The position numbers and the translations under genes are program-made. DNA of 64,000 nucleotides. Origin: Bacteroidales bacterium (GTDB taxonomy: Bacteria > Bacteroidota > Bacteroidia > Bacteroidales > TTA-H9). This document shows, piece by piece, positions 9,875 to 20,184 of this stretch. A model generated the notes under the pieces. It was not told the origin of the DNA. It worked only from the letters and a program-made list of their open reading frames with translations, and made no database searches. The DNA lies in contig JAUSOY010000013.1 in the NCBI GenBank assembly GCA_030656615.1, forward strand, positions 36,976-100,975. The letters run 5' to 3'. The stretch's first letter is position 1; every line of letters begins with the position of its first letter.

Positions 9875-11776
9875 TTAGTAGGCTCTTACGTTTCGTCCTT
9901 CTATATAGTTGATAAAGCTTTTATTCACTACTTTATTCCCGCCAGGTGTTGGGTAATTACCCGAGAAATACCAATCACCAGTATGATCCGGAATCGCTTC
10001 ATGTAGTCCTGCGATACTTTGATAAACAATAAATACTTCAGCATTAATCCCTTCCGGTGTCAATAGTGCAGCAATCTTGTCGGATATTTGCTCATCGGTG
10101 AAAGGAGCATAAATATCTTTAACATAATTGATTATCATCTCCATAGGCAGGTTTTCCTGAGCCTTACATTTTTGATATACTTCGTTGATGATATGCTGAC
10201 GACCGGTTTCCTTTAGTAAGTCAATCGCTGCTTTAAAAGCCACAAAATCTGTAAGTTTAGCCATGTCGATGCCGTAGCAATCCGGATAACGGATTTGAGG
10301 AGCCGAGGATGCAATAACAATTTTTTTAGGTCCCAACCGATCCAATATCCGCAGAATGCTCTGCCGCAGAGTCGTTCCACGAACGATGCTATCATCAATT
10401 ACAACCAGATTATCCTGATTTCTTCTCAGACTGCCGTAGGTGATATCGTAAACGTGGGCTACCAAATCATCGCGTTTAGAGTCCTCCGTAATAAAAGTCC
10501 GAAGTTTTATATCTTTTACAGCCACCTGCTCCATCCTGGGACGGATGGTAAGTATTTTTTCAATGGCCTTTATATCGGATGTGTCCCCCAATGCATAAAT
10601 TTTTTCTGCTTTTACCTTATCGCAAAACGTATGTAATTCTTCCATCAGCCCTTGATAGGCCACGGAGGCGGTATTAGGAATGTAAGCAAAAACTGTATTC
10701 GCCAGATCGTAATCCACCGCTTTTAAAATGGCAGGTGTAAGAACCTTTCCTAAATTTTTCCGTTCCTTATAAATATCTTCATCCGAACCTCTCGAAAAAT
10801 ATATACGTTCAAAAGAGCAGGATTTTTTCTCTCTTTTCTCAGTACACTCTTTCATACTGATATTTCCGTTTTTCTTGATGATAAGTGCGTGGCCGGGAGT
10901 AACCTCATGAATTTCATGCGAAAGAACATTCATAGTGGTCTGAATCACAGCCCTTTCGGAAGCAACCACAGCTACTTCGTCATTTGTATAATAGAATGCT
11001 GGCCGTATGCCTGAAGGATCGCGGAGAACAAATGCATCTCCATGTCCGAGTAATCCTGCCATGACATAACCACCATCCCAATCATCCGCAGAACATTTTA
11101 AAATTCGTTGTATATCAAGATTTTCAGCAATAAGCGGACTGATTTCCTTTTTCGAGTATGCTTGTGATTTGTATATTTTGAATTGAGCCTCATTTTCTTC
11201 GTCAAGAAAATGGCCAATTTTTTCCAGGATGGTTACCGTATCCGAAGTTTCTACCGGATATTGACCTAAGTCGACGAGTTTGTTAAATAAATCTTCAACA
11301 TTGGTCAGATTAAAGTTTCCGGCTAGAACCAGATTTCTGGTTTTCCAGTTATTTTCCCTTACAAAAGGATGTAGGCTAAGTATGGTATTCTGGCCAAAGG
11401 TGCCATAGCGTAAATGACCAAGGTATAATTCAGCCGAAAGATCAATATTCTGCTTTAGCCAATCGGTATCTTTTAATCGGTCTGGATTTTTTTCCTGAAT
11501 TTTCCGAATCGGCTCAAAAGCTTGGCTAAACACATCTTTTATTGGGTTGGCAGAATTCGATCGTATCCGGTTAATGTATTTTTTCCCCGGTTCCATATCA
11601 AATTTGATGGAAGCAATTCCGGCACCATCCTGTCCACGGTTATGCTGCTTCTCCATCAGTAGCTGCAATTTGTTTAAGCCGTAGAAGGCTGTACCGTACT
11701 TTGAAAGGTAAAATTCGAGTGGTTTAAGAAGCCTGATAAGGGCAATACCACATTCATGCTTGATTTGATCGCTCAT
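9875..11776 (-). CDS. Amidophosphoribosyltransferase-like protein (PurF family, long Bacteroidota form)
   Basis: N-terminal CGIALIRLL with GQDGAGIAS (glutaminase) and PRPP motif NLVVIDDSIVRGTTLRQSI. Confidence 0.88.
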   Translation of the reverse strand: MSDQIKHECGIALIRLLKPLEFYLSKYGTAFYGLNKLQLLMEKQHNRGQDGAGIASIKFDMEPGKKYINRIRSNSANPIKDVFSQAFEPIRKIQEKNPDRLKDTDWLKQNIDLSAELYLGHLRYGTFGQNTILSLHPFVRENNWKTRNLVLAGNFNLTNVEDLFNKLVDLGQYPVETSDTVTILEKIGHFLDEENEAQFKIYKSQAYSKKEISPLIAENLDIQRILKCSADDWDGGYVMAGLLGHGDAFVLRDPSGIRPAFYYTNDEVAVVASERAVIQTTMNVLSHEIHEVTPGHALIIKKNGNISMKECTEKREKKSCSFERIYFSRGSDEDIYKERKNLGKVLTPAILKAVDYDLANTVFAYIPNTASVAYQGLMEELHTFCDKVKAEKIYALGDTSDIKAIEKILTIRPRMEQVAVKDIKLRTFITEDSKRDDLVAHVYDITYGSLRRNQDNLVVIDDSIVRGTTLRQSILRILDRLGPKKIVIASSAPQIRYPDCYGIDMAKLTDFVAFKAAIDLLKETGRQHIINEVYQKCKAQENLPMEMIINYVKDIYAPFTDEQISDKIAALLTPEGINAEVFIVYQSIAGLHEAIPDHTGDWYFSGNYPTPGGNKVVNKSFINYIEGRNVRAY

Positions 11777-11899
11777 GAAATTGAAAATGGGAGGTTAAGA
11801 TTGTACAAAGGTACGATTTTTCAGTCGGAGGTAAGTTGCTTATTGACGTCCTGTTTTTTAAGGTTTGAGTATCTTTGAAATCCTAAAGCAATTTCATCT

Positions 11900-13498
11900 A
11901 TGAAAAATCAAAACATTATTCTTGTAATTTTCGCCATTTTCACATCATACTTTGCATTGGCTCAGGTAGATCGATCGGATTGGGAAGGAGGATTTCCGGA
12001 AGCTTGCACGAGTATAACATGCGGTAAATCTGCTACAGTTGATGGGAGCGTAATTACATCGCATACAGATGATAGTCATCGTACCCGTTCCAATATTCTT
12101 ATCACTGCGGCTAAAAAGCATAAGAAAGGCAGTATGGCACCTATGTATACAAGAAAAGCCTTCGATACACTTCCTATGCCTGTTTACAGACATCATAAAA
12201 TTGGAGAAATACCACAGGTAGAGCAGACGTACGCTTTTATCAACTCCGCATATCCCTGCCAAAACGAAAAACAACTCGCTATGGGTGAGTCAACTTTTGG
12301 AGGACATGAAGAATTAATTTCTGATAAAGGACTGATTGATTGCCAGCGTCTGTGTCAATTGATGCTCGAAAGATGCACAACGGCACGTCAGGCAATTAAA
12401 ATGGCTGGTGAGCTTTTGGAAGCGTATGGTTGGAATGATTCAGGAGAGTGTCTCACCATTGCCGATCCAAAAGAAGTATGGCACTTTGAGGTTTTGGGAC
12501 CGGGTAAAGACAAAATTGGTGCGGTATGGGCTGCTCAACGCGTTCCTGATGACCATATTTCTGTAAATGCCAATGCGAGTACGATCAAGGAGATTGATCT
12601 CACCAATTCCGACTATTTTATGGCATCCGGGAATGTATACAGTCTTGCACGCGAAATGGGCTGGTGGAACGATGGAGAAACCTTCCGTTTTTGTTATGCA
12701 TATGCTCCGGAAAGTCGCACTTCTTTGGCTTCAAGGCGCAGAGAATGGAGGGTTTTTGATCTTGTTGCTCCATCTTTAAAACTCGACCCAAATGCCGAAA
12801 ATTATCCCTTTTCTGTTAAGCCAGATGATAAAATCAGCCTCGAAAAGTTGGTAACCATTTTTGGTGATTCTTATGAAGGCACCGATTTTGACATGACAAA
12901 AAACCTGACGGTGACCGATAAGGATGGAAAAACGACCATATCACCCCTGGCAAATCCGCAAATGCCTTATGATATGAATAAGATGTTAAGGATTAATGGT
13001 GGATGGGGCTGGCGCGGCGAGCGAAATATTGCCCGCTGGTATACAATGTATGCTACCATTATTCAGTGCCGCCACTGGTTGCCTGATGAAGTGGGTGGTG
13101 TAACCTGGCTTGCTTTGGACAATGTGGCTAGCTCGGTATATATTCCCGTTTATTGTTCCGTCACCGATCTTCCTGAAACTTACAAGACAGACGGACGACA
13201 AACTGGTTTCTCTAAAAAAGCAGCCTGGTGGGCTTTTAACCGTTTGGGAACTTTGGCAGCACACCGCTGGGGCGATATGCGAAAAGATGTATCCGATGTA
13301 TGGAAACCCATGCAGTTGGGTTTATTCATAAATCAGCCAATTATTGAAAAGCAGGCTCAGGAACTTCTGAAATCAGGAAAAACCAAGGAAGCCATTGCCC
13401 TACTTACAAAATACAGCATCGATTGGGGTAATAAAGCAGTTGATGAGGCCTGGTTATTAGGCGATCATCTTTGGACAAAATATGATGAACTCTGGTAA
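11900..13498 (+). CDS. C69 family dipeptidase
   Basis: Signal peptide then CTSITCGKSATVDGSVITSHTDDSH; WKPMQ/AWW family signatures of peptidase family C69 (U34). Confidence 0.88.
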   Translation: MKNQNIILVIFAIFTSYFALAQVDRSDWEGGFPEACTSITCGKSATVDGSVITSHTDDSHRTRSNILITAAKKHKKGSMAPMYTRKAFDTLPMPVYRHHKIGEIPQVEQTYAFINSAYPCQNEKQLAMGESTFGGHEELISDKGLIDCQRLCQLMLERCTTARQAIKMAGELLEAYGWNDSGECLTIADPKEVWHFEVLGPGKDKIGAVWAAQRVPDDHISVNANASTIKEIDLTNSDYFMASGNVYSLAREMGWWNDGETFRFCYAYAPESRTSLASRRREWRVFDLVAPSLKLDPNAENYPFSVKPDDKISLEKLVTIFGDSYEGTDFDMTKNLTVTDKDGKTTISPLANPQMPYDMNKMLRINGGWGWRGERNIARWYTMYATIIQCRHWLPDEVGGVTWLALDNVASSVYIPVYCSVTDLPETYKTDGRQTGFSKKAAWWAFNRLGTLAAHRWGDMRKDVSDVWKPMQLGLFINQPIIEKQAQELLKSGKTKEAIALLTKYSIDWGNKAVDEAWLLGDHLWTKYDELW

Positions 13499-13511
13499 TA
13501 TCAGCCTGAGT

Positions 13512-13540
13512 GATGGGCTTCATAAGAGTTGTAGCCCATC
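13512..13540. terminator. Putative bidirectional terminator between convergent genes
   Basis: GATGGGCT (13512-13519) / AGCCCATC (13533-13540) inverted repeat between the stops of the C69 peptidase and rodA. Confidence 0.5.
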
Positions 13541-13549
13541 CCTTTATAA

Positions 13550-14812
13550 TTATATCAAATCGTGACGGAGTGAATCGAGTTTGATAAAAACGAAAAGAAG
13601 GAGAGTGAAACCCCAAAGTGAACTGCCCCCATAACTAAAAAACGGTAATGGAATTCCTATAACCGGCATTAGCCCAATGGTCATTCCAATGTTTATCATA
13701 AAGTGGACAAACATTATGGAAGCCACACTATATCCATAAATTCGGCTAAATGCCGAGCGTTGTCGTTCAGCTAGTTGTATTATGCGGATTAACAAGAAGA
13801 TATATGCGCCAATAACAAGAAGGCTTCCGATAAATCCCCATTCTTCTCCCACTGTGCAAAAAATGAAATCAGTGCTTTGTTCAGGAACGTAATTATATTT
13901 TGTTTGAGTTCCGTTTAGGTATCCTTTTCCCCAAAACCCACCACTGCCTATAGCAATTAAGGATTGGTGTACATTATATCCCGCCCCGCGGAGATCAGTT
14001 TCTTTTCCCAATAAAACGTTGATACGGGTTTTTTGGTGAGGCTGAAGAACCTTTTCGAAGGCATAGTCAACACTATAAACAAATCCGGAAGTAACAGTGA
14101 AGAGCGCAATAAACAGAAAGATTTTTGGCTTCTTTTTCCGGAAATAGTAATAGATAACCACTAATAGGGTCGCTATCAGTGCGATGACTATAAATTTATG
14201 AAACAGAAGGGTAAGTATAAAAAGGATTATTGCAACAAGACCCAGTATGAGTATTACACCAGATAGCCCTTCCCGGAAAAGCACAAGAACAAATGCTCCA
14301 AAAACGAGTGCAGAACCGGTTTCGTTTTGAGCCAGAATAATGACACAAGGAACCAGAATTAACAAGATGACGATTACTTTTGTACTAAATCGTTCGAGAT
14401 TTCGCTTAATATTCCCAAGGTAGGTAGCAACAACCAGACTGGTTGCCAGTTTTGCAAATTCAGCAGGCTGTAATGAAAATCCACCTATCTGAAACCATGA
14501 TTTTGATCCTGAAATTTCGCGCCCCATGAATATTACAGCAACAAGGGCAATCATAACCAAACCATAAATGGGATACGAAAAAGTCTGAAAAAACTTGGGG
14601 TCGGTCATCATGATTACAAAAATCAAAACGCTGGAAGTTACTATCCAGATAAGCTGTTTGCCATAATTAACATCAATATCAAAAATACTGGAATGTTTTT
14701 CATCGTATACAGCAGCGTATATATTAAACCAGCCAGCAATCACCAGAATTGCGTACAACCATATGAGTGTACGGTCAGTATTTTGAAATATATTTTTTGA
14801 CGGTCTGGGCAT
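13550..14812 (-). CDS. rodA: Rod shape-determining protein RodA (SEDS)
   Basis: SEDS family polytopic protein (SLQPAEFAKLA, GIPLPFFSYGGSS), start overlapping the PBP2 stop. Confidence 0.94.
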   Translation of the reverse strand: MPRPSKNIFQNTDRTLIWLYAILVIAGWFNIYAAVYDEKHSSIFDIDVNYGKQLIWIVTSSVLIFVIMMTDPKFFQTFSYPIYGLVMIALVAVIFMGREISGSKSWFQIGGFSLQPAEFAKLATSLVVATYLGNIKRNLERFSTKVIVILLILVPCVIILAQNETGSALVFGAFVLVLFREGLSGVILILGLVAIILFILTLLFHKFIVIALIATLLVVIYYYFRKKKPKIFLFIALFTVTSGFVYSVDYAFEKVLQPHQKTRINVLLGKETDLRGAGYNVHQSLIAIGSGGFWGKGYLNGTQTKYNYVPEQSTDFIFCTVGEEWGFIGSLLVIGAYIFLLIRIIQLAERQRSAFSRIYGYSVASIMFVHFMINIGMTIGLMPVIGIPLPFFSYGGSSLWGFTLLLFVFIKLDSLRHDLI

Positions 14813-16614
14813 CAGAGTAAATTAGCAGATTTAATTTCTTCTTCCTTTTCTGGTCTTGAAACTTTCCCCTTCAGATATTTTTCCATCATTAGCGTGGCCA
14901 TTGGAACAGCCCATGTGGCACCAAAACCTGCATTTTCCACCACAATGGCAATGGCTATTTTCGGATTTTCGGCCGGGGCATAAGCAATGAATAAGCTATG
15001 ATCTTTACCATGCGGATTTTCTACGGTGCCGGTTTTTCCACAGGCGGTAATCCCTTCCATCATATACCATCGGGCAGTCCCATGCGAACCCTGAAATACT
15101 TCATACATCCCTTCGATGACGGGGTCAAAATACTCGGGTTTTATATTGGTGGTTTTTTTAGGAAATTCAAGAACATGGTCCTCCACTTTTTTCACGATAT
15201 GTGGAGTGATGTAAAAACCTTTATTGGCAATAATTACAGCCTGATTAGCCAGTTGAAGGGGGGTTATCAATAACTCACCCTGGCCAATCGAAAGAGAGCG
15301 AATCGTCATGGACTTCCATCCCTTTGGGCCATATATCTTGTTATAATAATTTTCGGATGGGATATTTCCTTTTGAATGTGCCGGAAGATCTGAATCGAAA
15401 CGTTCACCGAATCCGAAACTCATAACATGCTCACGCCATTTAACATAATTGGCGTTGGTTCCGCCTTCACCACCTCTTTCGATTATTGCACGAAAAGTAT
15501 TCCAAAAATACGGATTGCAGGATTGCTCAATGGCACCTACTAAATCAAGCGGAGTGGCATGGCTATGGCTACAGGCAATAGGGCTGCTTCCTTTTCCTGA
15601 ACAGCCAAAACGGGTTTGTGGAATAATAACGCCCATTTGGAGGCCAACAAGGCCATTAATCATTTTAAACGTGGAACCTGTAGGGTAAGCAGCCTGGGTG
15701 GCCCTGTTGAAAAGTGGTTTTAAAGGGTCGGCGGCTAGCAAGGCAAAGTTTTTTGAACGTATTCTTCCAATGAGCAGATTGGGATCGTATGTTGGACTCG
15801 AAACCAATGCAAGAATTTCGCCGGTAGCAGGCTCTATCGCTACAATACTTCCTCTTTTATTACTCATTAAAGCCTCACCATACACCTGCAATTCTATATC
15901 CAGTGTTGATGTTAAATCTAACCCCGGAACCTGAGGTTTATCAAATCGGCCATTCTCAAAACTGCCCTTTTCGCGGTTAAATACATCGACCAAAATAATT
16001 TTTTCTCCTTTAACACCCCGAAGAGATTCCTCATAGAATTTTTCAATTCCACCTTTTCCGATATAGTCGCCAGATTTGTAATAGGTGTCTTTGTCTATTT
16101 CTTTCTGATTTACTTCACCAACATATCCTAGCAGATGCGCAGCAGCAGGGTAGGGATACTGACGTAAGGTTCGTGGCTGAACAAAAAATCCAGGAAACCG
16201 GAATAGTTTTTCCTGAAGATAACCGTAGGAACGTTGTGAAATCTGCTCCAAAAAAATGGAAGATTTGTACAATGAAAATTCGCGGGCTTTTTTTAATCGG
16301 GTATCGAAAGAAGAACGATCCAGATCAAGCAAATGGCATAATTCTGTCGTATCAAGATCTTTCACCTGCCTTGGAATGATCATTAAATCGTAGGCGGCCT
16401 CATTCGTGACCATCTTCTTGCCATTACGATCATAAATGACTCCACGGGGCGGATATTGAGTAATGATACGCCTGACGTTGCTTTCGGCAAGAAAGGAGTA
16501 TTTATCGCTTATCACCTGAATATAAAAGAGCCGGAGTAGAAATACAGAGGCCACCACTAAAAAAATAGTGATGATAACGTAGCGTTTCGCCGCATTGTGA
16601 TCTTTTCTGGCCAT
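14812..16614 (-). CDS. mrdA: Penicillin-binding protein 2
   Basis: YPTGSTFKMI (SxxK) and CGKTGTVENP (KTG) motifs; adjacent to rodA. Confidence 0.94.
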   Translation of the reverse strand: MARKDHNAAKRYVIITIFLVVASVFLLRLFYIQVISDKYSFLAESNVRRIITQYPPRGVIYDRNGKKMVTNEAAYDLMIIPRQVKDLDTTELCHLLDLDRSSFDTRLKKAREFSLYKSSIFLEQISQRSYGYLQEKLFRFPGFFVQPRTLRQYPYPAAAHLLGYVGEVNQKEIDKDTYYKSGDYIGKGGIEKFYEESLRGVKGEKIILVDVFNREKGSFENGRFDKPQVPGLDLTSTLDIELQVYGEALMSNKRGSIVAIEPATGEILALVSSPTYDPNLLIGRIRSKNFALLAADPLKPLFNRATQAAYPTGSTFKMINGLVGLQMGVIIPQTRFGCSGKGSSPIACSHSHATPLDLVGAIEQSCNPYFWNTFRAIIERGGEGGTNANYVKWREHVMSFGFGERFDSDLPAHSKGNIPSENYYNKIYGPKGWKSMTIRSLSIGQGELLITPLQLANQAVIIANKGFYITPHIVKKVEDHVLEFPKKTTNIKPEYFDPVIEGMYEVFQGSHGTARWYMMEGITACGKTGTVENPHGKDHSLFIAYAPAENPKIAIAIVVENAGFGATWAVPMATLMMEKYLKGKVSRPEKEEEIKSANLL

Positions 16615-16777
16615 GGTGCAAAAATACGTTTAGTTTTGGCTTGGGCTCAACAAGTATCCGATTGTTTTGTTTATAAGACCATATTCATACCGTTTCATTG
16701 CGTTTTCTTATTCTCCTTGTAAAAAACTGCATATAATTGAGTAAGTTTGATATATTTGAAGTTAAATAATTTAGCCT

Positions 16778-17908
16778 ATGATACTTGGATTATTAAAAGA
16801 ACCCGATTTTGAAAAAAGGGTGGCCCTGATACCAGATAATATATTAATTCTTAAAGACTTTGGAATTGAAATTCTGGTTGAAACAGGTGCCGGAAGCAGA
16901 GCTTTCTTTACAGACGAACAATATCTCGCCGCAGGTGCTAAAATTGAAGAACGGAGCACTATTCTTTCCTCAGCCGGATTGCTGATATCAATTCAACCTC
17001 CATCTTCCACCGAAATAGAAAATCTTGAAGAAGGAAAATCGCTATTATCTGTATTGAATCCCCTTTTTGAGCATGAGTTGGTGAAGCAATTGGCAAAAAG
17101 CAAAATTAGTAGTTTTAGTCTTGACGTAATACCCCGGACTACTCGTGCACAGGCTATGGATATTTTGTCGTCGATGGCCACAGTTGCTGGATATAGAGCT
17201 GTTTTAACGGCTGCGCTGGAACTGCCAAAATTTTTCCCGATGTTCATGACAGCTGCAGGAACAATTAAACCTGCCAAACTTCTAATTTTAGGTGCCGGTG
17301 TAGCCGGACTTCAAAGCATTGCCACTGCCCGGAAGTTGGGTGCCGTGGTAGAAGTGTTTGACGTGCGGGCCGCTGTAAAGGAAGAAGTAATGGGTTTGGG
17401 AGCGAAGTTTGTAGAAGTAGAAGGTGCTACAGATGATAAAGCGGCTGGTGGATATGCCGTAGAACAATCAGATGATTTTAAAAAGCGTCAGGCCCAGGCG
17501 ATTCATGATCATGCGGTTCGTTCCGATGTAATAATCTGCACAGCCCAGATACCCGGACGAAAAGCTCCCTTGTTGATTCAAAAAGAAACAGTGGAAGCCA
17601 TGAAGCCCGGTTCGGTGATTATTGATTTGGCTGCCTCCGGCGGAGGAAATAGTGCCTTTACACAAAATGCCCAAACAATAATCCATAAAGGAATTAAAAT
17701 TATTGGGAATTCCGACTTCCCTACGGACATGCCTACGGACGCAAGCCAAATGTTTGGCAAAAACGTTTTGAATTTTCTTAAACTCCTTATTACCAAAGAA
17801 GGAAATCTACACCTTAACTGGGAAGATGATTTGGTGAAAGGTACCTGCGTAACCCACGACGGCAATATTGTTCACGAACGTGTATTATCATTTATGAAAT
17901 CTGTGTAA
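16778..17908 (+). CDS. pntAA: NAD(P) transhydrogenase subunit alpha, part 1
   Basis: AlaDH/PNT-type: KEPDFEKRVALIPDN, GAGVAGLQSIATARKLGAVVEVFDVR. Confidence 0.94.
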   Translation: MILGLLKEPDFEKRVALIPDNILILKDFGIEILVETGAGSRAFFTDEQYLAAGAKIEERSTILSSAGLLISIQPPSSTEIENLEEGKSLLSVLNPLFEHELVKQLAKSKISSFSLDVIPRTTRAQAMDILSSMATVAGYRAVLTAALELPKFFPMFMTAAGTIKPAKLLILGAGVAGLQSIATARKLGAVVEVFDVRAAVKEEVMGLGAKFVEVEGATDDKAAGGYAVEQSDDFKKRQAQAIHDHAVRSDVIICTAQIPGRKAPLLIQKETVEAMKPGSVIIDLAASGGGNSAFTQNAQTIIHKGIKIIGNSDFPTDMPTDASQMFGKNVLNFLKLLITKEGNLHLNWEDDLVKGTCVTHDGNIVHERVLSFMKSV

Positions 17909-17909
17909 T

Positions 17910-18218
17910 ATGGAAGAAGCATTAAGATTTATTTTCGAATACAAGGATGAAATTTTTATAATAATCCTTTCAATATTTCTGGGCATCGAAGTTATTTCGA
18001 ATGTGCCGGCAGTATTGCATACCCCCCTGATGTCGGGGGCAAATGCGATACATGGAGTGGTGATTATCGGCTCCATCATCGTAATGGGACATGCGAAAGA
18101 AACCTTGCCTATGGTGCTTGGATTTATAGCGGTAATTCTTGGAACACTCAATGTAGTAGGAGGGTTTGTGGTTACCGATCGCATGCTTGAAATGTTCAAA
18201 AAGAAAAAGAAAAATTAA
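17910..18218 (+). CDS. pntAB: NAD(P) transhydrogenase subunit alpha, part 2 (membrane)
   Basis: 102 aa, EVISNVPAVLHTPLMSGANAIHGVVIIG is typical PntAB. Confidence 0.94.
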   Translation: MEEALRFIFEYKDEIFIIILSIFLGIEVISNVPAVLHTPLMSGANAIHGVVIIGSIIVMGHAKETLPMVLGFIAVILGTLNVVGGFVVTDRMLEMFKKKKKN

Positions 18219-18227
18219 GGAGGCTCT

Positions 18228-19682
18228 ATGGAACAGATTACAAAAATTATAGAGTTTTCACAAGAATTCTCCGTGCTGGAAATATCATATTTTCTGGCTT
18301 CTGTCCTTTTTATTATCGGACTAAAACGATTGAGTCATCCGGCTACCGCCCGAAATGGAAATCTGTGGGCCTCAGCCGGAATGTTTATGGCCATACTGTT
18401 TACCATTCTTTTTCATAAAGTAAAAATGGAGGATGGTACCTACGAAGGAATTGGTAATGTCGAATGGATATTAGGTGCGTTGGCCATTGGAACAGCAATA
18501 GGATGGGTGATGGCTGTGAAAGTAAAAATGACGGCAATGCCTCAAATGGTTTCCATTTTTAATGGAATGGGTGGTGCATGTGCGGCTTTAATATCCTTCA
18601 TGGAATTTCAGCATGTGCCGCATGAATTGGTTCAAGCCCACGGAATGTTGAATGGTTATACCATTTCTGTTATGTTGGGATTAATGATTGGATCAGTATC
18701 TTTTGCTGGTAGTATGATAGCCTTTGGTAAGCTGGATGATAGAATTGGCGATGTTAAAAGCCCCTTATTGCGATATTTTAATCTGGGATTGCTTGCTTTA
18801 CTTGTAGGTTTGTTTGTCTATGTTGTTTTATTACCCGCATATCCCGGAATGGGGATCATATACATTTTTGCTCTGCTGGCATTGATATATGGTGTCACTT
18901 TCGTGATGCCCATTGGTGGAGCGGATATGCCTGTGGTCATTTCGCTTTTGAATTCATTTACGGGTGTAGCCGCCGCTATGGGAGGATTTTTATATGGTAA
19001 CCGGGCAATGCTTACCGGTGGAATCCTTGTAGGTTCGGCAGGTACCATCTTAACCATCCTGATGTGCAAAGCAATGAATCGTTCGCTCTTAAATGTAATT
19101 ATCGGAGCGTTTGGTGGTAATGCCGCTGGAGGTGTTGAGGATCCGGATAAAATCGTAAAGGAAATTTCGCTCTCAGATGCTTCCGTTTTGCTTAGTTATT
19201 CACAGAAAGTTTACATAGTGCCGGGTTATGGATTGGCCGTTGCCCAGGCTCAGCATCTGTGTCATGAGCTCGATCAGTTGTTGGCCAGTAAAGGGGTTGA
19301 GGTAAAATATGCTATTCATCCCGTTGCAGGACGCATGCCGGGTCATATGAATGTTCTACTTGCTGAAGCAGATGTGCCCTATGAAAAACTTGTGGAGGCA
19401 GAGGATGCGAACGGGGAAATGAATTCAACGGATGTCGTTATTGTTATCGGGGCAAATGATGTTGTGAACCCCGCTGCTGAAGATGATCCATCCAGCCCGA
19501 TTTATGGCATGCCCGTTATCAGAGCTTGGGAAGCAAAAAATGTAATTGTAATGAAACGGAGCATGGGCAAGGGTTACGCAGCTATTGAAAACAATCTTTT
19601 CTATCATCCGAAGAACCGTATGCTTTTTGGTGATGCAAAGGCAAGTCTGCAAAAGCTCGTGATGGAGATTAAAAGTCTTTAG
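18228..19682 (+). CDS. pntB: NAD(P)(+) transhydrogenase beta subunit
   Basis: GGADMPVVISLLNSFTGVAAAMGGF; NADP domain VPGYGLAVAQAQ, HPVAGRMPGHMNVLLAEA. Confidence 0.96.
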   Translation: MEQITKIIEFSQEFSVLEISYFLASVLFIIGLKRLSHPATARNGNLWASAGMFMAILFTILFHKVKMEDGTYEGIGNVEWILGALAIGTAIGWVMAVKVKMTAMPQMVSIFNGMGGACAALISFMEFQHVPHELVQAHGMLNGYTISVMLGLMIGSVSFAGSMIAFGKLDDRIGDVKSPLLRYFNLGLLALLVGLFVYVVLLPAYPGMGIIYIFALLALIYGVTFVMPIGGADMPVVISLLNSFTGVAAAMGGFLYGNRAMLTGGILVGSAGTILTILMCKAMNRSLLNVIIGAFGGNAAGGVEDPDKIVKEISLSDASVLLSYSQKVYIVPGYGLAVAQAQHLCHELDQLLASKGVEVKYAIHPVAGRMPGHMNVLLAEADVPYEKLVEAEDANGEMNSTDVVIVIGANDVVNPAAEDDPSSPIYGMPVIRAWEAKNVIVMKRSMGKGYAAIENNLFYHPKNRMLFGDAKASLQKLVMEIKSL

Positions 19683-19720
19683 TTTTGAGTGATTGATTTA
19701 TGTAGTTTAGTTTTGTTTGT

Positions 19721-19746
19721 AAAAAAGCCCTAAATAGGGCTTTTTT
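19721..19746 (+). terminator. Intrinsic terminator of the pnt operon
   Basis: AAAAAAGCCCTAAATAGGGCTTTTTT. Confidence 0.85.
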
Positions 19747-19824
19747 GCGTAAGAACTCATTTGATGGAGGAAACCCGATGTTCATCTGTTTCGTTATATT
19801 TGCCCAAAATAAACTTATTTAATC

Positions 19825-20088
19825 ATGGGAAAATTTGATCGTTTTTGTCAGAGTTGTGGAATGCCACGCGCGATGGATGAAAAGGGTGGCGGTACCAATG
19901 CCGACGGTAGTACAAATTCGGTTTATTGCAGCCATTGTTATACCAATGGTAAATTCAATGATAAGTTCACTCATTCTGCCCAAATGGTGCATTTTGTAAA
20001 AGAACACTTAAAAGAGAGTGGCATTGGACCATTAAAGCGTTGGTTTTACACCATGCATATTTCTAAATTGAATCGCTGGAAAAAGTAA
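19825..20088 (+). CDS. Small putative zinc-ribbon protein
   Basis: CQSCGMPRA...YCSHCYTNGKF two CxxC pairs, 87 aa. Confidence 0.8.
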   Translation: MGKFDRFCQSCGMPRAMDEKGGGTNADGSTNSVYCSHCYTNGKFNDKFTHSAQMVHFVKEHLKESGIGPLKRWFYTMHISKLNRWKK

Positions 20089-20152
20089 ATCGTATCCTCA
20101 AAAATTTGCAAATCGGAATCCTCGTTTTGTTTAGACAGAAAGAATTTTTATT

Positions 20153-20184
20153 AAAAAAGGCCGGAAATTTTCCGGCCTTTTTTT
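20153..20184. terminator. Bidirectional intrinsic terminator
   Basis: AAAAAAGGCCGGAAATTTTCCGGCCTTTTTTT between convergent genes. Confidence 0.88.
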